Below the pieces are notes generated by a model, which saw nothing but the letters and a program-made list of their open reading frames with translations, made no database searches and was not told where the DNA came from. Both the position numbers and the translations under genes were made by a program. Of a stretch of 64,000 bases of DNA, positions 1 to 8,239 are shown one piece after another (the stretch's first letter is position 1; every line of letters begins with the position of its first letter). Source of the stretch: CAYPEK01 sp964409645 (GTDB lineage Bacteria > UBP15 > UBA6099); assembly GCA_964409645.1 (NCBI GenBank), contig CAYPEK010000007.1:10849-74848 (forward strand), given 5' to 3'.

Positions 1-2
1 AT

Positions 3-479
3 TTGAAGATTCAGCGCTCGGCAGCCAACTGTGCGCGGATGGTTATGGAGTATCTTGAGACACTGCCGCCTGACTTGATTTACGGATTGTCGCCTCAGGC
101 CAATATGCAAGGGGATTTTGCATCCGGAGGCGGCATAGGAGAGCTTAATGATTTTGTGAACAACGGTAACTCCACATGCAGGACGCTATCGGACACGAGC
201 AGCAGGGTGGGGAAACAGGTGAAGCTTAAATACAACATCTGCCCGGGCTGTGTTTCCAGAACGCAACAGGATTCCTACGGGGTCGAGTGGACCACCTGCG
301 AGTATTTCGTCAAAGTAAGAATCACATACAACGGGCTCACGATGGGACACGGGCATACAATAGACTATGCCACCAAGTTTTATGAGGGCGCAATAGGTTC
401 ATGTACGGACACTCCGAACGGGTGTGGGAGTGAATCATTAACCGGCGGAGACTCGGTCAGGGATTGCGTTTTACCATAA
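3..479 (+). CDS. PilV-like minor pilin, C-terminal fragment (5' end outside window)
   Basis: The reading frame is open to the left edge, so the N-terminus with the prepilin signal and hydrophobic helix is missing. The TTG at position 3 is not a convincing start. What remains is a globular domain with several cysteines (CPGC near residue 79, and CTDTPNGCG near the end), as in disulfide-stabilised minor pilins. It is followed 15 bases later by a PilW-like gene and then a PilX-like gene, the usual order pilV-pilW-pilX. The PilV assignment comes mostly from this order and from the segment around AARMVMEYLE-like helix residues; the fold itself is not recognisable. It would prime or cap type IV pilus assembly. 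Confidence 0.5.
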   Translation: MKIQRSAANCARMVMEYLETLPPDLIYGLSPQANMQGDFASGGGIGELNDFVNNGNSTCRTLSDTSSRVGKQVKLKYNICPGCVSRTQQDSYGVEWTTCEYFVKVRITYNGLTMGHGHTIDYATKFYEGAIGSCTDTPNGCGSESLTGGDSVRDCVLP

Positions 480-494
480 CGGAGGCGCAAGAAT

Positions 495-1346
495 ATGAGA
501 AACGGCAAAATAAATAGATTTATAAGGTTAAAATCGAACGGCGGGTTTACCCTCACGGAGCTTCTTGTGGTGATGGCTATTATGACGTTCATCGCCCTAG
601 CCATCGCTGAGATAATGATCAAAACCGCATCGGCCATGATAATGCAGACGAGCATAAACGTGGCGCAGAGCAGCGTCGAGCAAGTTATTTCACGCATGGC
701 CGAGGATATAAGACAAGCGGGTTCGAATGATCTCAAACACATAAAGGACGGCTCCAACAGCACTAAAATAACATTTATCCGATTCGGACAAAACCTTGAC
801 TCGTTTGTACCCGGCAGTTCGGACCTCAATTTTGACGTGGGTTGCTATAATTTCATTGCGCCGTCAGGAACCGATCCTTTCAATACATCCTATAGGGTAG
901 GTTACATAGAAGGCGGCTCGGATTCCGGTGGGTCGGCGTCTTCGTGTCCCAATATGTATCCGCTCACGGACGTGTACTCGGACGTCAGAGAAATGGAGAT
1001 CACCTACTACCATCCCACCGGCTCGAACGGAGAGCTCGAGGCTTATGGCGATCCGATCGACAACAGCGAGATTGCTGACGACCCACCGAACTACATAGGA
1101 TCGGCGGCGTGCGTGTACATGGTAAAAGTATGGGTGAAATATTCGAGGAAGTATGACAGGACCGGCAATAGCATGAACAGCACATATTACGAAAATTCGA
1201 CATACGAATACTCGACAGCCGTAAGCCCGAGAAATGTGATAACTATGTCCACCGGACTCGATGACGACAAAGACTATGTGCAGGATTGCTGTGACTCGGA
1301 TTTCGGATATACTGCCGACTGGTGCAAACCAGCCCATAGCAATTGA
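495..1346 (+). CDS. PilW-like prepilin
   Basis: This is a minor type IV pilin. Near residue 16 it carries the class III prepilin cleavage and methylation signature GGFTLTELLVVM with the conserved Glu+5, followed by a hydrophobic helix. A prepilin peptidase would cut after the Gly and the helix would pack into the pilus core. The C-terminal part is polar and ends in a cysteine-containing tail (DCCDSD, WCK). The ATG at 495 has GGAGG at 481-485, nine bases upstream. It lies between the PilV-like fragment and the PilX-like gene in what looks like one transcript. The family call rests on the N-terminal motif, the length (283 residues) and the position. Confidence is high that it is a pilin-like protein and moderate for PilW. 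Confidence 0.8.
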   Translation: MRNGKINRFIRLKSNGGFTLTELLVVMAIMTFIALAIAEIMIKTASAMIMQTSINVAQSSVEQVISRMAEDIRQAGSNDLKHIKDGSNSTKITFIRFGQNLDSFVPGSSDLNFDVGCYNFIAPSGTDPFNTSYRVGYIEGGSDSGGSASSCPNMYPLTDVYSDVREMEITYYHPTGSNGELEAYGDPIDNSEIADDPPNYIGSAACVYMVKVWVKYSRKYDRTGNSMNSTYYENSTYEYSTAVSPRNVITMSTGLDDDKDYVQDCCDSDFGYTADWCKPAHSN

Positions 1347-1391
1347 GGCAGAAGACTATTATTAGAAAAGAACTTATTAAAGGGGGCAGTC

Positions 1392-4300
1392 ATGTTAACC
1401 CGAATAGTCAAAAGATTCTCTAGAAAAAGGGAAGAGGGTCTGGCGTTACTGCTGGCAGTTATCGCAGTAGCCGTCATGGGGTTCATCGGGGCGTCCTTTG
1501 CGATAATGCTCAACAACGAGACCAAGAGCGCGGGGTCGAACATTCTCGCTCAGAGGGCGTTGTATGTGGCGGAGTCCGGCATACAGGACGTGATGTACCA
1601 ACGGTCCAAAATGCCGGATCAGATGTGCTTTCCGTATTTCTACAACTCCACGCAGACAGTAACCATGCGTCTGGACAATATAGAAAATCTGACAGGCGCA
1701 AAAAGCGGCGGGGTGGAATTGAATTCGGGAGCATCCACCACAAACGCATGTAACCCGGAGGCAGACAATATACCTCCAAACACTACGACTGAAGAACTAC
1801 CTTGCTGGCCTTACAACGAAAAATTATACGCGAACTACATCCATTGGGAACCTTACAAATGCCACGACGGCTCCGATCCATCGATCAGCGGTTGCAGTAG
1901 TTACGACCCGTACATGTGGTGGCCAGCTAAATCTGACGGAACAGTTGGATGGAAAGACTGGGACGAAAACAACGGTAATCTACCGCTTGCGAATGCGAAT
2001 CAAAGTTCCGGCGCCCGGTACACGACCGGCTTTTTCACACTGTGCAACGATGACTTCGAAGGGATATCTTCTGGTGATCCCGGATACGATCAGGCGTGTA
2101 ATGCAGCCAAGACCGGTGGAACATGCNNNNNNNNNNNNNNNNNNNNNNNNNNNNNNNNNNNNNNNNNNNNNNNNNNNNNNNNNNNNNNNNNNNNNNNNNN
2201 NNNNNNNNNNNNNNNNNNNNNNNNNNTTATGCCCCCAGCGCTGTTCTCCGGTGTAATCGACAAATACATAGACCTGACGGGTACATATCGTACCACGATT
2301 CACGGGCCGATTCATATCAATGGCTGGAAGAGCGAGGGTAAGTGGCATGCGTTCCTGCTCTCATTGAGTCTGTATCCCGGCGCGATAACGAACTTCCTTG
2401 ACCCGCCGGACCTCGTCAGCGTAAGTTTCCCGGAGGATCCGTCGAACCCGGACTGGCAGCCCTCGATATCGGGACTCACTCTCTCCCACGAGATTACTTA
2501 CGTCCATCTGCCGGTAAGGATAGACATCCCATCCGTCAACTGGAACAAATGGGAACAACGCATAAATACATTGTTCAGCAGAGCGGCGGGCGAATACAGC
2601 GACTCCACAGTGTATGCACTCAAGAGGTGCCATTTCGACACTTCCAACGTGCTATACACAACCGGCGACTGCGGCGACAGCGGACAGCAGTACGCGCCCA
2701 TAACCGGCCAACCGGACGACGCGACGGACAACAGTTTTCCGCTGTTCAACTGTCCGCCCAACACGGGAGACGGAAGAATACACAACTGCAACAGGAACGC
2801 CCACGCTCTTTGGAACAGTTCGACAAAACACATATTCGACCTGTTCGACCAGTGGGATGATTATCCCAATACTTATGTGGAAGGAACGGAGCCGGCGATG
2901 ATCGGCGGCGGAACGGGCCCGGAGGACGGTTCGCTGATGCCGAAAGTCAAATTTATATTCAGTCCGAGTTTCGATTTCAGCGGCCTGATAGGGATTGTCA
3001 CTTGTCTAGCCGGCGGCACGCCGATGCAGGACTGTCTTCTCGGAGCGCTCGGTTTCTATGAAAACAGGGAAGAATTTCAGTTCATGGGCAGACACGAATT
3101 CAGGGACTTCGTGTTTATCGACGGGTTCATCGGCATGGGGTTGCGGACCCCGTACCATTCGTGTGGTGAAGGTGACGGAGGCCTGAGTTTATACTGTATC
3201 GTCATTCCTTCAATCGATATACTTGGGTTATTTACGATTCCTTCATTTTCGTTCGGGTTGCCTCACTGGCATCTGGGCAATGCATTAATTACTGGTGAGG
3301 TATTGGTGAACGGAAGGTTGTACATGGCCGACTACATACACATAGACGGGGGCACGATATACGCAACCGAACATGTGATAAAGGACGAGACAAGCGGCTA
3401 CGATATAACGGTCGATCTCAGCAGCCTGTTCTGTACCATACTCTCGTGGGGTGTTGGGAGCATAAGCATCCCGCTTCTGGGAGACCTGTGCGGACTTCTT
3501 ATGAGCGTCCTCAACCCGTTCATTCAAATGTTCGTGCCGTGGTGGCCGATTCTTGACCTGACTAACAACGACCTGATTGATTTCGAAACATATCTGGACA
3601 TAGACGGTTCCGGGCCGTATATGGATGACGTGGCATCCCCCGGAACTCTATACACAATGGGGGATTTCCGTCTGTTGCAAGCGGGTTGGGATGCAACCTC
3701 ATTCGTTGCAAACTGGCTGATTGGGCAATTCGCCGGATTCATAAGCGTAAGTCCTTCGCTGGACCCGATCCGGATATACAACGGAGGCGCGATCGTTGCG
3801 GGAGGCACACCGACCGGCGGCGCCGGGCCACTGGGAATGTATCAATATGGTAATATCTATATGGATAAACATCGGCGCGCGGATGTTATGACTAAAAACC
3901 CGGACACCGGAGACCCGAGTAACGGATATCTGTTCGCGAGAGGCGCGGTGCGGCTGTATGGAGACCTTATCAACGACTACGCATGGGGTGGTCTGATCGA
4001 TCAGTGTTCTGCATCCACGCTCCTTGCTTTGGACGAGGACTGCGCGGCTCAAGGTATATTCTACTCGGGCGGTGTGGCTGCCGGCACAAGAGAGAACGAT
4101 GCATTCGGCAAATACACACTCGGTATGGATAAATCGGGTTATGATTATTATACGAAGGACACCTGCATGAACGAGATGGAGACCGAGTTCTGGACGAACA
4201 TAAGCGACTCGATAAGCTGTATAACGACACAGCTCGGTGACATGTTTGGAACGGCGCCTCTCTCGGAATATAACATCAGAGGGCACATCTTCGCCGGCCA

Positions 4301-4460
4301 GATCGGCGCGATATCGAATACTAATATCAGGCTCGAACAGGACGGCTCTGTCAGAAGTGATGCGGTGACAAGGCAGTACTTTAAAAACCTCGGCGGCGTA
4401 CCGATTGACTGGATGGAAATTTCACCTCCGGGCAGCCTGCCGACACTCGAGATCAACTAA
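1392..4460 (+). CDS. Very large PilX-like pilus assembly protein (interrupted by assembly gap)
   Basis: The N-terminus has a basic stretch, then EEGLALLLAVIAVAV and a hydrophobic helix, then RALYVAESGIQDVMYQR. That is the PilX N-terminal pattern, in which the helix embeds in the pilus. PilX proteins are usually about 150-250 residues; this one is about 1022 codons, including 100 N at 2127-2226 that hold the frame only by chance of gap size. After the gap the protein is rich in Gly, aromatic residues and Asp/Asn, with repeated Cys (for example CGEGDGGLSLYC) and right-handed beta-helix-like stretches (HLGNALITGEVLVNGRLYMADYIHIDGGTIYATEHVI). It could be a tip adhesin riding on a PilX-type anchor. 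AGGGGG lies just upstream of the ATG. A terminator follows at 4480. Confidence 0.65.
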   Translation: MLTRIVKRFSRKREEGLALLLAVIAVAVMGFIGASFAIMLNNETKSAGSNILAQRALYVAESGIQDVMYQRSKMPDQMCFPYFYNSTQTVTMRLDNIENLTGAKSGGVELNSGASTTNACNPEADNIPPNTTTEELPCWPYNEKLYANYIHWEPYKCHDGSDPSISGCSSYDPYMWWPAKSDGTVGWKDWDENNGNLPLANANQSSGARYTTGFFTLCNDDFEGISSGDPGYDQACNAAKTGGTCXXXXXXXXXXXXXXXXXXXXXXXXXXXXXXXXXXMPPALFSGVIDKYIDLTGTYRTTIHGPIHINGWKSEGKWHAFLLSLSLYPGAITNFLDPPDLVSVSFPEDPSNPDWQPSISGLTLSHEITYVHLPVRIDIPSVNWNKWEQRINTLFSRAAGEYSDSTVYALKRCHFDTSNVLYTTGDCGDSGQQYAPITGQPDDATDNSFPLFNCPPNTGDGRIHNCNRNAHALWNSSTKHIFDLFDQWDDYPNTYVEGTEPAMIGGGTGPEDGSLMPKVKFIFSPSFDFSGLIGIVTCLAGGTPMQDCLLGALGFYENREEFQFMGRHEFRDFVFIDGFIGMGLRTPYHSCGEGDGGLSLYCIVIPSIDILGLFTIPSFSFGLPHWHLGNALITGEVLVNGRLYMADYIHIDGGTIYATEHVIKDETSGYDITVDLSSLFCTILSWGVGSISIPLLGDLCGLLMSVLNPFIQMFVPWWPILDLTNNDLIDFETYLDIDGSGPYMDDVASPGTLYTMGDFRLLQAGWDATSFVANWLIGQFAGFISVSPSLDPIRIYNGGAIVAGGTPTGGAGPLGMYQYGNIYMDKHRRADVMTKNPDTGDPSNGYLFARGAVRLYGDLINDYAWGGLIDQCSASTLLALDEDCAAQGIFYSGGVAAGTRENDAFGKYTLGMDKSGYDYYTKDTCMNEMETEFWTNISDSISCITTQLGDMFGTAPLSEYNIRGHIFAGQIGAISNTNIRLEQDGSVRSDAVTRQYFKNLGGVPIDWMEISPPGSLPTLEIN
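2127..2226. other. Assembly gap of 100 N
   Basis: Exactly 100 unknown bases inside the PilX-like gene. A fixed 100-base run usually marks a gap of unknown true length, so the reading frame and length across it are not established. Confidence 0.95.
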
Positions 4461-4479
4461 ACGATCTGAGAGACAGCAA

Positions 4480-4512
4480 AAAAAGCGTCCTCTTTTCAGG
4501 GGACGCTTTTTA
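4480..4512 (+). terminator. Rho-independent terminator after the minor-pilin genes
   Basis: The arms AGCGTCC and GGACGCT, extended by a T-G and further pairs to a short loop, form a stem followed by TTTTTATT. It starts 19 bases after the PilX-like stop and separates the minor-pilin transcript from pilMNOPQ. Confidence 0.8.
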
Positions 4513-4586
4513 TTATGGGCCGAAAAAAGAAGCCGAAACGGGTCAACCGAATATTGCCGGAACGGGCGGGAATTGCCGTACGGCTG

Positions 4587-4614
4587 TTGAAACCGGGTTT
4601 TTTTAAATTATATT
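4587..4614 (+). promoter_or_regulatory. Predicted sigma-70 promoter for pilMNOPQ
   Basis: TTGAAA (4587-4592), a 16-base spacer and TATATT (4609-4614) lie in an AT-rich stretch 67 bases before the pilM start, downstream of the terminator at 4480. An alternative is TTTACA at 4614-4619 with TATATA 18 bases on. Found by motif only. Confidence 0.45.
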
Positions 4615-4680
4615 TTACAAATTGAATAATTGAGATATATATATTAGAGTCTGGAACAATATTAATATTGGAGAAAGACA

Positions 4681-5877
4681 TTGGGGAAGTTCGCGTCACG
4701 AGGTTCGCAGGCGCGGGTCGGGCTTGATATAGGCTCGCGTTTCATAAAGCTTGTGCATATCAATCCGAGTGCTCATGGTATTCAGCTTGTGAATTTCGGT
4801 ATTGCGGCGACACCGATCGGGTCTATCACGGAAGGCATAATAAATAATGCAGAAGCGATCGGCGAAGCGATTCGGCAGATAGTGAAGTTTTACAACATCA
4901 GAGAAAAAAAGGTAGTGTGTTCTTTACCGGGCAGGTCTGTTGTGATAAGGCAGGTTACGTTGCCGGCGGGCCTGAGCGATAAGGAACTCAAAGTGGCGGC
5001 GATCGGCGAAGTCGAGAGATTCCTGCCGTTTCCGCTGGATGAGATGGAATACGATTATCAGGTGCTCGGCGATATATTTCAAGGCGATGTGAAACAGACA
5101 AGCCTGTTGTTCATAGCTGCGCACCGCGATGCGGTTCAGAGAAGAATAGAGGCGGCGAAAGTGGCCGGCCTCGAATCGGTCGAGATAGATGTGGACCCGT
5201 TCGTGCTTCTCAGATCGGTGGTGGAAAGTGCGCTGTTCGAGGATCAAGACACGTTCACGCAGACATTCCTGCTGATCGAGATGGGCGCCGGCTCAACGAG
5301 CGTGAGCATCGTAAAGAATGGTATTTTGAGATTCACGCGTGTATTTGCAATCGGCGGCGACACGCTCACGCACGCGATAGAATCAGGATATGCCATTCCA
5401 TTTCTCGAAGCGGAGCGGATGAAGAGAGACCGGGCGGTTGCGTACATAGACGAAGAGAGGGACGACATAGACCGGGAAACAAGGGAAGTCCATGAAATGA
5501 TCCTCTCACATCTCGAAGCGCTTTCTCTCGAAATCAGGCGTTCGCTTGCTTACTACACATCGAAGTATCGTGGCGAGGAAGTTACAAAGATTGTGCTTAC
5601 GGGCGGTGCGTCGATGCTCAGGGGCATAGCGAGATTTTTCGAGGAAGACCTCGCGATACCGGTTATTTTCGGGAACCCGCTCGCCAACATACCATATATA
5701 GGTGAGCAAGAGCTGGATTTTGTTGCCGAAAAGGCTCCGTTTCTCGGAGTTGCGGCCGGATTGTCGATGAGGCAGATACCGTTAAAAGTGCTTGGCCGTT
5801 ACTGCCTGAGGGTAAATATGGAACCGACATACGAATTCGGGAGTGCGTCGCAGGCTTCGATGCTCAGCTCGCATTGA
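4681..5877 (+). CDS. pilM: Type IV pilus assembly protein PilM
   Basis: This is an actin-like cytoplasmic ATPase of the pilus alignment complex; in the family it binds the N-terminal tail of PilN and links the inner-membrane complex to the motor. It has the actin-fold phosphate-1 loop VGLDIGSRFIKLV (about residues 13-25), then LPGRSVVIRQVTLP, FLPFPLDEMEYDYQ, a second phosphate loop LLIEMGAGSTSVSIV, and the adenosine loop IVLTGGASMLRGI. Length, 398 residues, is slightly longer than the usual 350. The start is TTG at 4681, chosen because TTGGAGAAAG lies just upstream (4669-4677). It opens a five-gene operon with pilN starting seven bases after its stop. The last 30 residues, after the actin fold, are not conserved in any way I recognise. 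Confidence 0.93.
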   Translation: MGKFASRGSQARVGLDIGSRFIKLVHINPSAHGIQLVNFGIAATPIGSITEGIINNAEAIGEAIRQIVKFYNIREKKVVCSLPGRSVVIRQVTLPAGLSDKELKVAAIGEVERFLPFPLDEMEYDYQVLGDIFQGDVKQTSLLFIAAHRDAVQRRIEAAKVAGLESVEIDVDPFVLLRSVVESALFEDQDTFTQTFLLIEMGAGSTSVSIVKNGILRFTRVFAIGGDTLTHAIESGYAIPFLEAERMKRDRAVAYIDEERDDIDRETREVHEMILSHLEALSLEIRRSLAYYTSKYRGEEVTKIVLTGGASMLRGIARFFEEDLAIPVIFGNPLANIPYIGEQELDFVAEKAPFLGVAAGLSMRQIPLKVLGRYCLRVNMEPTYEFGSASQASMLSSH

Positions 5878-5884
5878 CAGTGAA

Positions 5885-6529
5885 ATGTTAAAAGTAAACC
5901 TACAACCGAAGATAACGCTTGAAGTCAAAGAGGGCTTCAAGATGCCGGTATGGGCGCCGATAGTGCTTTTTGTCGTTATCGGTGGCATTGCAGGCTATAC
6001 ACATTGGCTTAACCACCGTGATATCATGGTAAAGCAGTCGCAGATAAAGCAGCTCGATTTCAAATTGCGGGACTTTCAGAAAACTCTGGACGAGTACCAA
6101 GCCGCACTCAACGAAAAGGACTATCTTCAGGACAAAAGAGATTTCGTGAACGGGATAGCAACCAATCAGAAGATGTGGGTCGATTTCTTCGATCAGATTA
6201 AGGAAAGAATTCCGAAAGACGTATGGCTGACCCAGTTTGAAGGAACGCGTAACGGACGTTACGCTCTACAGGGCAACGCATTCAGCTTTGGGTCAATCGG
6301 TTTCTTCATGATACAGTTCAAGTCGATACCTGACGTTACGACAGTGACGCTTGACGGCGCGACCGGCAAAACCGATTCCGGTGGAGAGACAGCCGTGGAG
6401 GCGATTGCCAAAACGTTTAAACTGTCAGGTGACATGAAGCTCGGCGGACAGACGAAGGAAGAGCAGTCCGGCAAAGGCGCCACAGCGGCGGCAAGGCGCG
6501 GGGGAGCCGCGCAGCCGGCGAATCGCTAA
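5885..6529 (+). CDS. pilN: Type IV pilus assembly protein PilN
   Basis: This is a bitopic inner-membrane protein of the pilus alignment complex. The ATG at 5885 gives MLKVNLQPK, the family's PilM-binding cytoplasmic tail (usually I-N-L-L/Q-P), followed by one membrane helix (about residues 20-37), a short coiled coil (QIKQLDFKLRDFQKTLDEYQ) and a periplasmic ferredoxin-like domain. An in-frame extension to 5843 overlaps pilM and is unlikely. The C-terminus is a Gly/Ala/Arg-rich tail ending PANR, probably disordered. The gene sits between pilM and pilO. Confidence 0.88.
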   Translation: MLKVNLQPKITLEVKEGFKMPVWAPIVLFVVIGGIAGYTHWLNHRDIMVKQSQIKQLDFKLRDFQKTLDEYQAALNEKDYLQDKRDFVNGIATNQKMWVDFFDQIKERIPKDVWLTQFEGTRNGRYALQGNAFSFGSIGFFMIQFKSIPDVTTVTLDGATGKTDSGGETAVEAIAKTFKLSGDMKLGGQTKEEQSGKGATAAARRGGAAQPANR

Positions 6530-6555
6530 GCCCGCTGCATGCGGAGAGGTTGTTT

Positions 6556-7368
6556 ATGGAAATCGGATCGTTATCCGCAAACAGGAATCTGATTATCATC
6601 CTGATAATCATAATTGAGCTCGGCTTGGGCGGATATTACTATTGGGTTCCTTACAGAAACAATCAGGCTGAACTGAAAAGTTTGAACGAAATCGTGGAAA
6701 GAAAGAATAAAGAAGTCCGCGAAATAGAGATGACTAAAAAAATGCTTGCTGAGAAACGCAAGGAGATAGAAAGGCTGAAAGCGGATATATCGAGACTCGA
6801 AAGATATTTTCCTGAAGATGTCTTCATACCGAGGGTGCTGGTGCTTCTTGAAAATCTTGCTGAAGCAACTCATCTGAGGATCGAAGGAGTCAAACCCGGG
6901 TCAGTCGGCGCGGCGGCAGGAAGGCCTTCCGGCCCGGCAGCGGTGAAAAGGCCACAGCAAAACACAAACCAGAAATCATCCGTTTATGCGCAGGCGTCGA
7001 AATCTCCGACGAGCGCCCCCAATAACAAAGCTTCTGCGGGACGAGGCAACAAAGGCGCGGTGGCGACAACGGCAAACCCGCAAAAAGAAGTAATCAAGTT
7101 CGATTCGAACAAAGAATATAAAACTATCAATGTCGATTTTAATGTTATCGGCACTTTTTCAAATATCAGTAATTTCATGAATGAGTTGACCACATTCCCG
7201 AAACTCGTGGTGGTGGACACCATAACTCTGGCTCCGAGAAATACGGGATCGAGTAAGAACAATAAGCAGGATAATAGCGCAAAGACGGATGTGGGCATTT
7301 CGATCGAACTCAACGCAAAGATGCCGCTGATGTTTTACATACAGCAGGAAAAAGCGCCTGAATTCTGA
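6556..7368 (+). CDS. pilO: Type IV pilus assembly protein PilO
   Basis: This is the partner of PilN in the periplasmic part of the alignment complex. It has a single membrane helix near the N-terminus (IIILIIIIELGLGGYYYW), a long coiled coil (about residues 32-85, ERKNKEVREIEMTKKMLAEK), and a C-terminal ferredoxin-like region (KTINVDFNVIGTFSNISNFMNELT) typical of PilO. The ATG at 6556 has GGAGAGG six bases upstream; the TTG at 6550 is less likely. A low-complexity insert rich in Ala, Ser, Gly, Asn and Pro (about residues 112-175) separates the two halves and is longer than usual, so the periplasmic domain is on a flexible tether. Confidence 0.87.
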   Translation: MEIGSLSANRNLIIILIIIIELGLGGYYYWVPYRNNQAELKSLNEIVERKNKEVREIEMTKKMLAEKRKEIERLKADISRLERYFPEDVFIPRVLVLLENLAEATHLRIEGVKPGSVGAAAGRPSGPAAVKRPQQNTNQKSSVYAQASKSPTSAPNNKASAGRGNKGAVATTANPQKEVIKFDSNKEYKTINVDFNVIGTFSNISNFMNELTTFPKLVVVDTITLAPRNTGSSKNNKQDNSAKTDVGISIELNAKMPLMFYIQQEKAPEF

Positions 7369-7391
7369 GACGGCAGGATGCGGGACATAAA

Positions 7392-8234
7392 ATGACAGAG
7401 CGCGGTAAGGGAAAAAAATACGGGAATGCCGGCAAAGGCCGGGTGCGGCGTGTAAGTTTAACCGCGCGCACCGCGATCTTCACGGCGGCTGTTTTCTGTA
7501 TATCGCTTTCCGCCGGATGTTCATTGTTTTCCAAGAAACCGACAGGGCCGACGGCACCGACTACGCCCGCGACACGCAACACAAAGCCCGGCGCTCCGGG
7601 GCAGGCGGGCAAGCCGGGGAATGCTCCGTCGCTCACCCTAACCGGCGGCAAGGAATTTACAGGCACTGACGATAAGGATAAAAACGCGGCTCAGAAAAAG
7701 CCCGACTTGATAAAAGAATCCGGTTTTGATATGATTTACCCCAACTTCAATAAAGAGACGGGACGAACGGATCCGTTCGTGCCTGTTTCTTTGTCTTCCG
7801 CGCCGCTGGACGTCGTGAAAAGAATGACACCCGAGAAGTTCAGAGTCATTGGGACGGCGATGACACCCAGTGGACAAATAGCAATGATCGAGGTGGGCGA
7901 CCAGACAAAAATCGTGAGAGAAGGCGACGTTCTCGAGAGCGGCCATGTGGTGAAAACCATAAGCCGTTATGATGTCAGCCTCGACAAGGACGGCAGGGTT
8001 GTCCAGCTTACGATGTTCACCCGGAAACGCATCGCGCAATCAGCCGAGGAAATTAATCCTAAGCTCCCGGGGATGAACATCAACGACATGTACAATGAGT
8101 ATTTGAAAGCTAAATACGGTGAGGATGTGGAAGGACAGGAAGGCGAGTCTGACAGGCCGAGATCATTCTCAGAATATCTCACCCATCAGGAGAAGGACAC
8201 GGCAAAAAAGATTCTCGAAGAGGAAAAACAATAA
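7392..8234 (+). CDS. pilP: PilP-like pilus assembly lipoprotein
   Basis: This lipoprotein of the pilus machine connects PilN/PilO to the secretin PilQ. A long basic N-terminus leads into a hydrophobic stretch and lipobox LSAGC (Cys 43), then a Pro/Thr/Gly-rich disordered linker. The short conserved element GRTDPFVPV follows, then the beta-sandwich region FRVIGTAMTPSGQIAMIEVGDQTKIVREGDVLESGHVVKTI, which matches the PilP/GspC HR-type fold. The C-terminus is a helix-rich tail. It lies 23 bases after pilO and five bases before pilQ. The order pilM-N-O-P-Q supports the call; sequence alone would be less certain. Confidence 0.82.
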   Translation: MTERGKGKKYGNAGKGRVRRVSLTARTAIFTAAVFCISLSAGCSLFSKKPTGPTAPTTPATRNTKPGAPGQAGKPGNAPSLTLTGGKEFTGTDDKDKNAAQKKPDLIKESGFDMIYPNFNKETGRTDPFVPVSLSSAPLDVVKRMTPEKFRVIGTAMTPSGQIAMIEVGDQTKIVREGDVLESGHVVKTISRYDVSLDKDGRVVQLTMFTRKRIAQSAEEINPKLPGMNINDMYNEYLKAKYGEDVEGQEGESDRPRSFSEYLTHQEKDTAKKILEEEKQ

Positions 8235-8239
8235 TCTCC

